17,276 bases of DNA, taken from the NCBI GenBank assembly GCA_030145035.1, contig JAQYWL010000203.1:1-17276 (forward strand). Direction: 5' to 3'. The DNA is from Desulfobacteria bacterium (lineage in GTDB: Bacteria > Desulfobacterota > Desulfobacteria > Desulfobacterales > C00003060). Made by a program: the position numbers and the translations under genes. Positions 1-7,953 of the stretch are shown here, piece by piece. Numbering within the stretch: the first letter of the stretch is position 1; every line of letters starts with the position of its first letter. Under the pieces are notes generated by a model that worked only from the letters and a program-made list of their open reading frames with translations, ran no database searches and was not told where the DNA came from.

Positions 1-58
1 CATCTTTCAATCTATCAAGGCTGCTGGCGCTCTTCAGGCGGAGCTGGAGATAATTTAA
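1..58 (+). CDS. flgI: Flagellar P-ring protein FlgI, C-terminal fragment
   Basis: Only the last 18 codons and the TAA (56-58) are in the window. They read IFQSIKAAGALQAELEII. This matches the conserved FlgI end, where the protein closes with an AG-x-L-x-A-x-LEII-type tail. FlgI forms the periplasmic P-ring around the flagellar rod, which implies a Gram-negative envelope. A flgJ-like gene follows on the same strand, the usual order flgI-flgJ. The call rests on a short tail plus gene order, so it is good but not certain. Confidence 0.8.
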   Translation, partial: IFQSIKAAGALQAELEII

Positions 59-62
59 GATT

Positions 63-148
63 AGTGGTCAGTGGTCAGTGGGCAGTGATCAGTGGTCAGT
101 GGTCAGTAGGCAGTAGGCAGTAAGCAGTAAGCAGTAAGCAGTAAGCAG
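63..148. repeat. Heptanucleotide tandem repeat array
   Basis: About twelve 7-bp units with slowly drifting sequence (AGTGGTC, AGTGGGC, AGTGATC, AGTAGGC, AGTAAGC). The array lies between the flgI stop and flgJ. The same family recurs at 7452-7531 and, in the opposite orientation, at 7665-7693 and 10136-10203. It resembles the short tandemly repeated repetitive (STRR) sequences of cyanobacteria and other bacteria. No coding function is visible. Confidence 0.85.
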
Positions 149-189
149 ATGACAGAGGGCGGATTTCGCAATGGAGAATGGGGAACCAG

Positions 190-236
190 AGCGGCGAAGC
201 CGCGTTATATAAAATCGCGAAGCGATTTTATTGACC
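190..236. repeat. Twin-hairpin dispersed element, copy 1
   Basis: Two adjacent perfect hairpins: GCGGC-gaa-GCCGC (191-203) and AAAATCGC-gaa-GCGATTTT (211-229), joined by a short AT-rich linker and followed by TTGACCA. Near-identical copies are at 8854-8899 and 12753-12791, and an interrupted copy is at 12467-12725. Single hairpins are at 8291-8315 and 13911-13923. This copy abuts the flgJ start codon. Confidence 0.85.
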
Positions 237-237
237 A

Positions 238-519
238 ATGACTAATATAATAACCGACATACATTCAAAACCCCCCGTGGCTTCAACACAGACGGCCATG
301 AAAGATGCCCAACTCAAGAAGGCCTGTGCTGATTTTGAGTCGATTTTCATCTATTACATTTTGAAATCGATGCGTAAGTCCCTTCCCCAAGATGGCCTTT
401 TTGACAACAGCCAGGAGCAGAAAGTCTATAAGTCGATGGCAGACCAGGCAATGTCTGAGAATATTGCAAGGGGGAGAGGGATGGGACTTGGGAAATTGCT
501 GTATAATCAGTTGAAATAG
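238..519 (+). CDS. flgJ: FlgJ-like flagellar rod-binding protein (single domain)
   Basis: The 93-residue protein matches the N-terminal rod-binding domain of FlgJ, which caps or helps assemble the rod in the periplasm. Diagnostic parts are KACADFESIFIYYILKSMRKS (about residues 27-47), then GLFDNSQEQKVYKSMADQ, and a C-terminal GRGMGLGKLLYNQL. The muramidase domain of enterobacterial FlgJ is absent, as is common outside gammaproteobacteria. A TGA two codons upstream in frame (232-234) makes the ATG at 238 the earliest start. No Shine-Dalgarno sequence precedes it. The start codon and next two codons (ATG ACT AAT) lie inside a heptamer-type repeat that also occurs at 9300-9322, so the start may have been supplied by repeat DNA. 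An in-frame ATG at 298 is an alternative start. Confidence 0.88.
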   Translation: MTNIITDIHSKPPVASTQTAMKDAQLKKACADFESIFIYYILKSMRKSLPQDGLFDNSQEQKVYKSMADQAMSENIARGRGMGLGKLLYNQLK

Positions 520-617
520 AAGAGTGCCTAAAGCCTGCCCTGGCGCTACATGCTGAAATCAACCTGCTAAGCCGATAGGATACTGCGTGCCCGGATCATC
601 CTATTATGACTATGAGC

Positions 618-732
618 CAGGTCTGGGCCAGGGTGAGCTAAAGTGCCTAAAGTTTTTGTCAACGATATTACGCAACATTCCCGGGGACAGTCGGTTGAGC
701 CCGTTATGGAGTTAATCCCTGGCCCAGACCTG
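618..732. repeat. Perfect 16-bp inverted repeat with 83-bp loop
   Basis: CAGGTCTGGGCCAGGG at 618-633 is the exact reverse complement of 717-732. The loop holds the GTG (643) and ATG (706) that could start the next ORF. The repeat could form a long-range stem in the transcript, or be the ends of a small palindromic insertion. Confidence 0.8.
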
Positions 733-942
733 TTTGGGGAGCGTGATAGCCTCTATCGAGCGTGTCGCGCCAGGGCGGGCCGTAAGGATTTTATAAAAGG
801 CTTATGCCTTAACTCCATGGGCCAAACCGGCCAAACCGGCTCAACCGGCTCAACGGGCCAAACCGGCTCAACGGGCCAAACCGGCTCAACGGGCCAAACC
901 GGCTTTAGCGAATCAGCATTTCATCCGATAAGAAATGTATAG
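643..942 (+). CDS. Doubtful ORF with Gly-X-Thr collagen-like repeat, at the usual flgM position
   Basis: A 99-codon frame between flgJ and flgN. I do not recognise the product. Residues about 59-87 are nine or more Gly-Gln-Thr or Gly-Ser-Thr triplets, formally a collagen-like Gly-X-Y pattern, encoded by an exact 9-bp minisatellite. The rest has no signal peptide or membrane segment. The GTG start lies in a decamer-type repeat (GTGCCTAAAG) also seen at 523-533 and 7617-7656, and no good Shine-Dalgarno precedes it. An in-frame ATG at 706 is an alternative. FlgM, the anti-sigma-28 factor, is normally encoded here, but I see no FlgM C-terminal helix pattern. The frame may be accidental, created by repeat DNA of period divisible by three. 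Confidence 0.25.
   Translation: MPKVFVNDITQHSRGQSVEPVMELIPGPDLFGERDSLYRACRARAGRKDFIKGLCLNSMGQTGQTGSTGSTGQTGSTGQTGSTGQTGFSESAFHPIRNV
819..899. repeat. 9-bp minisatellite, nine units
   Basis: Nine consecutive 9-mers alternate between GGGCCAAAC or CGGCCAAAC and CGGCTCAAC. The period is a multiple of three, so the reading frame stays open and encodes the Gly-X-Thr run described for the overlapping ORF. Confidence 0.9.
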
Positions 943-957
943 GACAGGAGAATTTGT

Positions 958-1458
958 ATGAAAACATCAATTCAGACTCTTGAAAACCTTTTTCATGAAA
1001 AAATCCTGTTATACCAGGATCTTGTGGAATGCTTGAAGCGAGAACGCGACGTCCTTATCAATACTGATATGGACGCGCTGTGGGAGATCGCCGACCAAAA
1101 ACAGTCGGCTGTATCTCGCATCGAAAGCGTGCGGGGAAAGATTCTGTCTGCACTATCAGAAGCCACCGTCGACCACCGGATGGATGCTGTTTCATTTGAC
1201 ATTGCCCGTGTGTACTCCCTTATTTCCCATATGCACGGTGAGCGGATCAAAAAGCCTTATCTGTCGCTGGTGAATTTGAAGGGCGAAATCCAGAGACGCA
1301 GCCAGGAAAACAGGCTTTTCATTGAAGAGTGCCTGAATTTTCTTGATGAGTTAATCGGTATTATAGCCGATACGGGTAAACCAAAGGATGTTTACGACAA
1401 CGGCCGGTCCTTAAGGAACAAAGGCCAAGCAAACCTTTTACTCCACAGAGAGGTGTAG
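958..1458 (+). CDS. flgN: FlgN, export chaperone for FlgK and FlgL
   Basis: A 166-residue, mostly alpha-helical protein of the usual FlgN length. In the family, FlgN binds the C-terminal helices of the hook-filament junction proteins FlgK and FlgL in the cytoplasm and delivers them to the flagellar export gate. The N-terminal helices (about residues 5-60) carry the LYQDLVECLKRERDVLI pattern. The C-terminus ends with a Tyr-x-x-x-Gly motif and LLLHREV, the family signature. The ATG at 958 has an AGGAG-like ribosome site a few bases upstream (946-950). flgK and flgL, encoding its clients, follow directly. Confidence 0.87.
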   Translation: MKTSIQTLENLFHEKILLYQDLVECLKRERDVLINTDMDALWEIADQKQSAVSRIESVRGKILSALSEATVDHRMDAVSFDIARVYSLISHMHGERIKKPYLSLVNLKGEIQRRSQENRLFIEECLNFLDELIGIIADTGKPKDVYDNGRSLRNKGQANLLLHREV

Positions 1459-1461
1459 CAG

Positions 1462-1554
1462 GGGGCTTCGCCCCAATTGGAGTAATGGAGTGATGGAGTG
1501 ATGGAGTGATGACACATTTTTACAGCCCAGTACTCCAGTACTCCATCACTCCAT
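1462..1554. repeat. flgN-flgK spacer: two hairpins made of short repeats
   Basis: A small hairpin GGGGC-ttc-GCCCC (1462-1474) is followed by 8-bp tandem units (ATGGAGTG, 1485-1510). An inverted array at 1540-1554 (ACTCCATCACTCCAT) is exactly complementary to 1485-1499 or 1493-1507. A 15-bp stem can therefore form between flgN and flgK. The GGGGC-like hairpin sequence recurs imperfectly near 12364-12376. The remainder of the spacer (1555-1614) shows nothing recognisable. Confidence 0.75.
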
Positions 1555-1628
1555 GTGGAAGGCAGAAAGATGGTCCTCATAAAAGGCATATAATTTCAAG
1601 AAGTTGTAGAAGTTAGGAGGCGTTGACC

Positions 1629-4600
1629 ATGTCCGGTCTGGGGTTGGTATTGAGTATAGCTAAAGACGCTCTGGCAGCTCAACAGTATGGCATCAACGTA
1701 ACAGGCCACAACATTGCCAATGTGAACACACCAGGCTTTTCCAGACAGACTGTTGTGTACGAGGCGAAAGAGCCGGCACCTTATGGTGGGGTTCTACTCG
1801 GTCGAGGTGTGGATACAACGGATGTCCTACGAGCCAATGACCAGTTTATTGAAAACCGACTCATGCAGCAAAAATCGACCATGTTTTCCTCCAAAGAGAT
1901 GGAGAACTACATGCAGGTCTTGGAGAGTTTGTTTAGCGAAGACTCAGAAATGAGTATCAGTGCGATGCTATCAGACTTTTGGAACTCATGGCACGATATT
2001 GCAAACAATCCATCCAGAGCCCCTGAGCGGATTGCCCTCTACGAGCACAGCATCTTGCTCTCAGAGCAATTCAATAACCTGGACGCTGATTTGAGGCAGC
2101 TTGAAATGGATCTAACCGGTGCTCTGAGTGCCGGGACAGAGAGAATCAATCAGATAACAAGTGAGATTGCGCAGCTCAATGATCAAATCGCGGGGATGGA
2201 AATAGGCCGCATTGCCAATGATTTGAGGGATAAGCGCAACACACTAATTTCGGAACTCTCTGAATATTTAGATGTGAAGTCCTTTGAGCAAAGCAATGGT
2301 TCGATCACAGTACTTACGGCTAAGGGTTGTGCCATGGTTCACGGCAATGACAGCTATGAACTGGAGATGGGTGGAGATTACGGAGATAGGGTACTGTGGG
2401 AGGGCTCCGGTGGCAGCACGGTTGACATAACCGACTATATAAGCAACGGAAAGCTGGGCGGCTGGCTTGATATGCGGGATGATGTTGTCGCAAAGTATAA
2501 GCTGGACCTTGATGCCCTGGCCGAAGAATTCATCTGGACTTTGAACCAGCAGCACAGCCAGGGGGTAGGGATAAAACTGTTCGGTGTCGATCTGACGGGG
2601 ACCTACAAAACCGACTCAAGCGGCTTGCTGTCCACACTGACATACGGGCAAAAAATCGACTATACGAAAGATTTTAGAATGTGGATAGATAATGGTAGCG
2701 GGCTGACGGATGTGACCGTAGACATGGGAATTTCAAGTGCATCTCTAACAGACTGGGCAGGAACAGCAACTGGCGCTACCCAGTACAAATATGCCTTCAC
2801 TGTTACAACGGCCGGAACGGTCGGCGCAGATGCTAATGTGACCGAGACCGATGGGGTCGGACTTGGCGTGGTACAGACAGGTGCTGACGTGAGCGACGCG
2901 CTCGACAGCGCGATAGCTGCGCAGACAATAACAGTCGCTGGCGGCGCCGGCGGCGACCAAACCGTCTCAATAGCCGATAGCGGCGCTGACGCCACGAGGT
3001 CGGCAAAGGATATCGCTCGCGCTCTCAGTGCCCTAATCGGTGTAACAGCGTATGCGTCCGATAACTCGGCCACTATCGATATAAGCAATCTCCTTCATGA
3101 CGTTCAAGAGGCACACGAAAATGATGTTGTCAGCTTCACCCTGTCATCCGGCGGCAGTACGGCCAACGTGTCCTTTACGGTTTCCTCCACTGATGCAACC
3201 ACCCGGTCAAGCTTCCTGATCGCTTTGAACAGCGCCATTACAACCATTAATGGCACTGGCTCTGATCTATCAATAGATGGCAGCAAACTGGCCTCTGATA
3301 ATCTGGTCACCATTACGAGCGCAAGCGGGGAAAACATTGGAATTGAAGACTTCGATGTGGACGATAACGCAACGATCACTATTGACAACTTCGATGAAGA
3401 TGGGAGTGGAGCCGCAAATGCGACCTTCGATCTTGCAGGCATAACTATTACGTTTATGCTTGATGAGACCACCCAATCCGGTGCAGCCCAACACCTTATG
3501 GATGGCCTGGACGCTTCCAGCGTCGCGCTAGCAACTGCCGGTATTTCGTATAAACTGAATGCCGCCGGAGATGGTGTCGTCATTACCGGAACTGGTGAAG
3601 CTGGTCTCGATATCACTAATCTTGTTACTACCGGCAGCAATGATGGCGGCTTTGACGTAGGCTGTGGGGATGGGACATTGGTATCAGGAGCAGAGAATAA
3701 TAAAGTTACCCTTGATGGAGCTGGTGGAGGAAATCCTAATAACACAGCGGTTGCGCCTAACATTGTTGAAACCGACACCATGGCGTTTGGGACCGGGACC
3801 TTAACCGAAAGTGGCGCTGGTGATAGTGGCGTCAAGACAGGTACCATCACTGTCTTTCTGGAGCCCGACCTTACAATTAAATCAAGTATAGCGGCAGGCG
3901 TGTACAGTCTGTTTAATGTTGGTGCAGACACCGCAGCCACAACAGGCAACTCCATCATTACCCTGGGTGGCGATGGCGGGTTTACGGGCTTCAATTATAC
4001 TGATGCCGCAAATTTTGATACCATTTCCTTCGATGTTGACGGTACCACTGTATCTTACGAGGTTGGAGTTGATGACGATACCGATGTTGAGTTCGCAACC
4101 GGCCTTTTCAACGAGCTAAATGCCGCACTTGGCGCAAATTATTCTGTCAGCAAAAACGGAGCATCAGTATCCATTATAAAAAATACTGGTGATACCCCCA
4201 TTGAAATCACCGATTTCGCGGATAACGACGGCTCTGGTGCCGGCAACTCCGCGACCTTAGCAGTCAGCACGGGCACAGGCGTTGGAGCACCTGATCCGGC
4301 GAATACACTCTTGGATGCAAGCGACAGCGCTAAGACCTCTGCAACCTCCACGTTATACGGCTCCGAAGGGGTCATATCATGGAAAAAGTTCGATGACGCC
4401 GGCGCAGCAACAGGAGCCAGCGGTACCATAAGCGTAGACGATGCAGACCAATTCACAGACCCACTCATAGTGGATGGCTTGACGTTCGATATCGGCGCCG
4501 GCACCCTGGTGGGCGGAAATACGTTTACAATCAATACTGATGACACCGGCGCCCCTGACAAACTGGTTCTAACGGCTTCAGGGTCTGCCAGGAGTGTTTT

Positions 4601-5759
4601 GGATACATACACATTTTCAGTGACCACTGGCGGTACAATTGGGACGAATACACCTGAAATAGGATGGTCAAACGGCACAACTTCCGGCACGGTCACTGTC
4701 ACCGCCACGGGAAGTTACACTGTAGATGGCATGACCTTGAGTTTTACTTCCGGTACTCTGTTTACAGGCGATACTTTTACCATCACCACGGATGCGGATG
4801 GGACACCAACGGCAAACCTGCCGTCAGCTTGGCACTGGACACTTGAATCTTTTAAGGATCAATTCAATTCCCAGGCAACAGGAAAAGGTGTTACAGCGTC
4901 AGCAACATCCTACAACACCCTAGCTTTTTCTCCTAACAGCGGCTACAGTTTCGGGTTCTGTGACCATAACTATGGTGACAGCGGCCTGTTGGCTGCATTG
5001 GGCATTAATACCTTCTTTGAAGGACGCTCGGCCGGATCTATCGGTATGAACGAACAAATAGAAAACAAAGATTACATTGCTGCCGGAAAGATCAACAATA
5101 ATGTGGGCTTGGCTGTACCTGCCCCAGGAAATACCTCGACAGGTTCCATAACCACAGCCGGGCCTTATACAGGTGTGAGCGACGCAACTTACACCATTAG
5201 GATTGAACCGGGCGGGGCTACGTTCACGTGGAAAAAGGACGACGGTGAGTGGTCTGCTCTGCCAACAGATATTTCTGTTGATTCGTCCCAAACGATAAAC
5301 CAGGGTGTCGCCCTTACCTTTAGCCCCGGGACTTACGTTGGTGGCGACACCTTTACAATGGCTGTAACCGCATCCCCTGACCCTTCTCTGGCATATTCTA
5401 TTGGTGACAACACCAATGCTCTGGCGATTACTAATTTGCAACACACATCCATGGATATCTCACACTGGACCTGCGACAGAATCGATGGAAACACAGGGGG
5501 GAGCGTTACTTCAACTATTGAAAACTACTATCATTCCGTAGTGGGTTCCATGGGAATCAAAGCGTCGAGTGTTGAAAGGAGCAATGCGTTTAATGAGATC
5601 ATGGTTGAGAAACTGAGTGGGTTACGCGACAGTATTTCGGCCGTCTCCCTTGACGAGGAGATGACAAACCTCATCAAATTTCAGTATGCCTATCAAGCAG
5701 CAGCCAAGCTTATCAGCGTTTCAGATGAGTTGCTGAACACATTGCTCAGCGTGAAGTAG
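1629..5759 (+). CDS. flgK: Giant flagellar hook-associated protein 1, FlgK
   Basis: The product is 1376 residues, about 2.5 times the enterobacterial FlgK (547). FlgK is the first hook-filament junction protein. The N-terminus has the rod/hook motif ALAAQQYGINVTGHNIANVN-TPGFSRQ (about residues 14-40), and residues 1-350 follow the normal FlgK core. The core resumes at about 1065 and ends with the helix LDEEMTNLIKFQYAYQAAAK and a second helix to the stop, as in all axial proteins. Between lies a roughly 680-residue Thr/Ser/Gly/Asp-rich beta insertion. It contains a ~95-residue repeat (about 500-600 and 797-886, each ending in a D-x-DGSGA pattern). Shorter units with a VDG-(L/M)-T-(F/L) then G(D/N)TFT(I/M) pattern occur near 934-976 and 1022-1060, with a related one near 1217-1252. 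The ATG at 1629 has AGGAGG at 1615-1620 with 8-nt spacing; the upstream TTG at 1623 is too close. Confidence 0.95.
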   Translation: MSGLGLVLSIAKDALAAQQYGINVTGHNIANVNTPGFSRQTVVYEAKEPAPYGGVLLGRGVDTTDVLRANDQFIENRLMQQKSTMFSSKEMENYMQVLESLFSEDSEMSISAMLSDFWNSWHDIANNPSRAPERIALYEHSILLSEQFNNLDADLRQLEMDLTGALSAGTERINQITSEIAQLNDQIAGMEIGRIANDLRDKRNTLISELSEYLDVKSFEQSNGSITVLTAKGCAMVHGNDSYELEMGGDYGDRVLWEGSGGSTVDITDYISNGKLGGWLDMRDDVVAKYKLDLDALAEEFIWTLNQQHSQGVGIKLFGVDLTGTYKTDSSGLLSTLTYGQKIDYTKDFRMWIDNGSGLTDVTVDMGISSASLTDWAGTATGATQYKYAFTVTTAGTVGADANVTETDGVGLGVVQTGADVSDALDSAIAAQTITVAGGAGGDQTVSIADSGADATRSAKDIARALSALIGVTAYASDNSATIDISNLLHDVQEAHENDVVSFTLSSGGSTANVSFTVSSTDATTRSSFLIALNSAITTINGTGSDLSIDGSKLASDNLVTITSASGENIGIEDFDVDDNATITIDNFDEDGSGAANATFDLAGITITFMLDETTQSGAAQHLMDGLDASSVALATAGISYKLNAAGDGVVITGTGEAGLDITNLVTTGSNDGGFDVGCGDGTLVSGAENNKVTLDGAGGGNPNNTAVAPNIVETDTMAFGTGTLTESGAGDSGVKTGTITVFLEPDLTIKSSIAAGVYSLFNVGADTAATTGNSIITLGGDGGFTGFNYTDAANFDTISFDVDGTTVSYEVGVDDDTDVEFATGLFNELNAALGANYSVSKNGASVSIIKNTGDTPIEITDFADNDGSGAGNSATLAVSTGTGVGAPDPANTLLDASDSAKTSATSTLYGSEGVISWKKFDDAGAATGASGTISVDDADQFTDPLIVDGLTFDIGAGTLVGGNTFTINTDDTGAPDKLVLTASGSARSVLDTYTFSVTTGGTIGTNTPEIGWSNGTTSGTVTVTATGSYTVDGMTLSFTSGTLFTGDTFTITTDADGTPTANLPSAWHWTLESFKDQFNSQATGKGVTASATSYNTLAFSPNSGYSFGFCDHNYGDSGLLAALGINTFFEGRSAGSIGMNEQIENKDYIAAGKINNNVGLAVPAPGNTSTGSITTAGPYTGVSDATYTIRIEPGGATFTWKKDDGEWSALPTDISVDSSQTINQGVALTFSPGTYVGGDTFTMAVTASPDPSLAYSIGDNTNALAITNLQHTSMDISHWTCDRIDGNTGGSVTSTIENYYHSVVGSMGIKASSVERSNAFNEIMVEKLSGLRDSISAVSLDEEMTNLIKFQYAYQAAAKLISVSDELLNTLLSVK

Positions 5760-5836
5760 CAAGTTAAGAAAGAGTTGAGTAGTCAAATCAACCACTTAAC
5801 GACTTAACCGTAAAATGCTGTACAAGGAGTAGAGCC

Positions 5837-7447
5837 ATGAGAGTAGCCAACAAGACCATATATGATTTGATAACGTTCAGGTTAGGCAATGTTACCGAAG
5901 AGTTGCAAAAGGCCAATGAGGTCGTTGCGACCGGAAAACGTATCAACAGCCTCTCGGACGACCCGGTGGGACTCACCCAGGCCCTAAACATAAAATCTTC
6001 TCTATCCAACATTGATCAGTTGCACCGCAACATAAACGTGGGAAAAACATGGCTAACCGTCACTGAAAGCGCCCTGTCCCAGGTGCAGAACCTCATTTCC
6101 GATACCAAGGTCTTGTGTGTCCAGATGGCCAACGCTACCATGGGGGCTGACGAGAGGCGTAGTGCTGCAGAGATCGTTCAAAATACCCTGGAGGAGATGG
6201 TCTCTTTGGCCAATACCGACGTCGGCGGGCGGTATGTTTTTGCGGGATCCAAAACAGATGCAGCAGCGTTCAGCCGGGGGGGCGATAACACCGTCACATA
6301 TAACGGGGATAACAATCCGTTTACGGTTAAGATGGGTAGAAATTCCACCGTCAAGATAGGACAGGACGGGGAGGATGTTTTCTGGGAGCAATCTATCACT
6401 GTTGACTCTTCAAATAACAAGATCGACTTTATTGAGTACCTGGGAGCTTCTCCAGGCAGTGAGCTTACCGCTACGATTGCAAGCGGGACCTATACACATG
6501 ACAAACTGGCTGCGGCTATCAAGAGCGCAATGGAGAGTGCTTCAGACGCATCAGGCAACAATATAGACTACGAGGTTACATACGATAGCACCACAAAGAA
6601 ATTCACCATCCGTGACGACGGCGCTACCTCCGGCGCTCATCTAAAGCTTTTGTGGGACACCGGTACAAATGCGGATACCAGCAGCATTGCGCCTGATATA
6701 GGTTTTGGTGCAGTTGATGTCAGGGATGCTTTAATAAGTGATAATACTGTTACGATATTTACTATCGATGGTACAAACGATACAATCGATTTTAAAGAAG
6801 ATACGGGGTCGGGTCTGACTTCATTATCCGCAAGCATTGCAAATGCAGATTATGCGAGCGGTGCAGCGCTTGCCACCGCCGTTGAAACCGCAATGGATGC
6901 GGAATCTATAGCAAACGGCAACGGCATAGATTATGAAGTAACTTATGATGCCACAAATCAAAAGTTTATCATAGAGGAAGACGGCACCGACCTTCAACAA
7001 TTACAGATACTCTGGAATAGCGGCGCTGCAACGACTCAAGCAGCAGCTACTGCTTTAGGGTTCGATAATGCAACTGATGATATTCACGCCCCGCCGACCA
7101 GCAACAACCAGGTCGAATGGGGAATTTTCAAGACATTAAAGGATTTGGAAAATTACCTTGAGACGAATGATGCTTCCGGGATAGCCCGATCTATCGGCAG
7201 ACTGGATACGCATTTTGATCATATTTCCGGCAAGATATCCGACATAGGCTCAAAGATGCTCCGTGTGGAGATCAAGGAGAATATTTTTCAGGAGACTTAC
7301 ATCACCAATACGGAAAGGCTTTCGAACATTGAGGACGCGGATATCGCCGGGGCGATCATAGACTTGAAGGCAAAAGAGGTTGCCTATCAGGCTGCGTTAG
7401 CTTCGTCTGCCAGGGTCATGCAATTGAGCCTGGTGGATTATCTTTAA
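5837..7447 (+). CDS. flgL: Enlarged flagellar hook-associated protein 3, FlgL
   Basis: A 536-residue second junction protein (enterobacterial FlgL is 317). The N-terminal flagellin-like helices include the ATGKRINSLSDDPVG motif (about 31-45). FGGRYVFAG-type sequence GGRYVFAGSKTDAAAF is at 130-145, and the C-terminal helix with KAKEVAYQAALASSARV is near the end. Between them, residues about 185-303 and 307-424 are two copies of a ~115-residue module also found twice in FliD of this window. AAGGAG upstream of the ATG is a good ribosome site. The 77-bp gap after flgK suggests cotranscription, although TTAAG/CTTAAC repeats fill part of it. Confidence 0.94.
   Translation: MRVANKTIYDLITFRLGNVTEELQKANEVVATGKRINSLSDDPVGLTQALNIKSSLSNIDQLHRNINVGKTWLTVTESALSQVQNLISDTKVLCVQMANATMGADERRSAAEIVQNTLEEMVSLANTDVGGRYVFAGSKTDAAAFSRGGDNTVTYNGDNNPFTVKMGRNSTVKIGQDGEDVFWEQSITVDSSNNKIDFIEYLGASPGSELTATIASGTYTHDKLAAAIKSAMESASDASGNNIDYEVTYDSTTKKFTIRDDGATSGAHLKLLWDTGTNADTSSIAPDIGFGAVDVRDALISDNTVTIFTIDGTNDTIDFKEDTGSGLTSLSASIANADYASGAALATAVETAMDAESIANGNGIDYEVTYDATNQKFIIEEDGTDLQQLQILWNSGAATTQAAATALGFDNATDDIHAPPTSNNQVEWGIFKTLKDLENYLETNDASGIARSIGRLDTHFDHISGKISDIGSKMLRVEIKENIFQETYITNTERLSNIEDADIAGAIIDLKAKEVAYQAALASSARVMQLSLVDYL
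6389..7108 (+). repeat. Two tandem ~115-residue modules inside flgL, shared with fliD
   Basis: Copy 1 (6389-6745) and copy 2 (6755-7108) follow the same protein pattern. In order: a TID-x-x-N-x-x-IDF-x-E strand, a (T/S)A(T/S)IA-x-x-x-Y strand, an amphipathic helix, (Y/I)DYEVTYD-x-T-x-(K/Q)KF-I, DG, LQ-x-LW or LK-LLW, and GF. The same order occurs in fliD at 11640-11987 and 11226-11603. The repetition is evident at protein level and has diverged at DNA level. Confidence 0.85.
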
Positions 7448-7451
7448 TAGA

Positions 7452-7531
<80 letters not shown>

Positions 7532-7616
7532 CAATTTTCGATTTCGGAAATGTTCTCAAGCCGACAGGCGCTATGCGGAATTGAGGTTTTCTTGAAAATT
7601 GGTTTTATTCCTTTAA

Positions 7617-7693
7617 CTTTAGGCACTTTAGTTCACTTTAGTTCACTTTAGGCACTCTGTTATTGACCACTGACCACTGACCACTGACCACTG
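7617..7693. repeat. Decamer and inverted heptamer repeats upstream of csrA
   Basis: 7617-7656 holds tandem ~10-bp units (TTTAGGCAC, TTTAGTTCAC twice, TTTAGGCAC). Their reverse complement, GTGCCTAAAG, also occurs at 523-533 and 643-652. 7665-7693 holds four GACCACT heptamers, the reverse-strand form of the CAGTGGTC arrays. Single-stranded transcripts could pair with the 7452-7531 array. Confidence 0.8.
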
Positions 7694-7716
7694 TTCTTTA
7701 GTGCCATGGAGGGCAT

Positions 7717-7953
7717 GTGCTTGTACTGACAAGGAAGGTCGATGAGAGGATCAACATCGGTGACGATATTATCGTCAGCGTTCTTGAGATTGGCAGGGGA
7801 AGTGTGAGACTGGGCATTGATGCTCCAAGGCAAGTGTCTATCTTCAGGCATGAGATCTATGAGAGGATCCAGGAAGAAAACCTCAGGTCATCTCAAGGGA
7901 CTTCCGCTGATGTTGCCGAGGCATGCCGTCTCTTGCGAGAAAAAAGTCTTTAA
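7717..7953 (+). CDS. csrA: Translational regulator CsrA
   Basis: A 78-residue CsrA/RsmA protein. It is a small dimeric RNA-binding protein that recognises GGA motifs, usually over ribosome-binding sites, to repress translation. The canonical start MLVLTRK fixes the GTG start at 7717. GGAGGG at 7708-7713 lies unusually close (3-5 nt). The core GDDIIVSVLEIGRGSVRLGIDAP and the RNA-contact segment VSIFRHEIYERI (including the key Arg) are intact. In bacteria with fliW, CsrA represses flagellin translation and FliW relieves it, so the position between flgL and fliW is typical. The C-terminal extension relative to E. coli (61 aa) is normal for this group. Confidence 0.96.
   Translation: MLVLTRKVDERINIGDDIIVSVLEIGRGSVRLGIDAPRQVSIFRHEIYERIQEENLRSSQGTSADVAEACRLLREKSL

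Noticed and set aside
63..148. Tandem repeats considered as a CRISPR array
   Set aside because: Units are 7 bp with no spacers, and no cas genes are present.
905..931. Sigma-28 promoter upstream of flgN, with TCCGATAA at 924-931
   Set aside because: The -10 matches but the sequence at the -35 position (TTAGCGAA) does not. GCCGATAG at 571-578 also lacks a -35 at the right spacing.
520..957. A hidden flgM in any frame between flgJ and flgN
   Set aside because: I found no frame with the FlgM C-terminal pattern, so only the doubtful repeat-containing ORF is reported.
3104..4708. Long minus-strand frames (296 and 189 codons) opposite flgK
   Set aside because: They lie wholly inside a well-supported flgK frame, encode low-complexity Val/Ser/Pro/Ala sequence and have no ribosome site. 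They are mirror frames of a Thr/Gly/Asp-rich gene.
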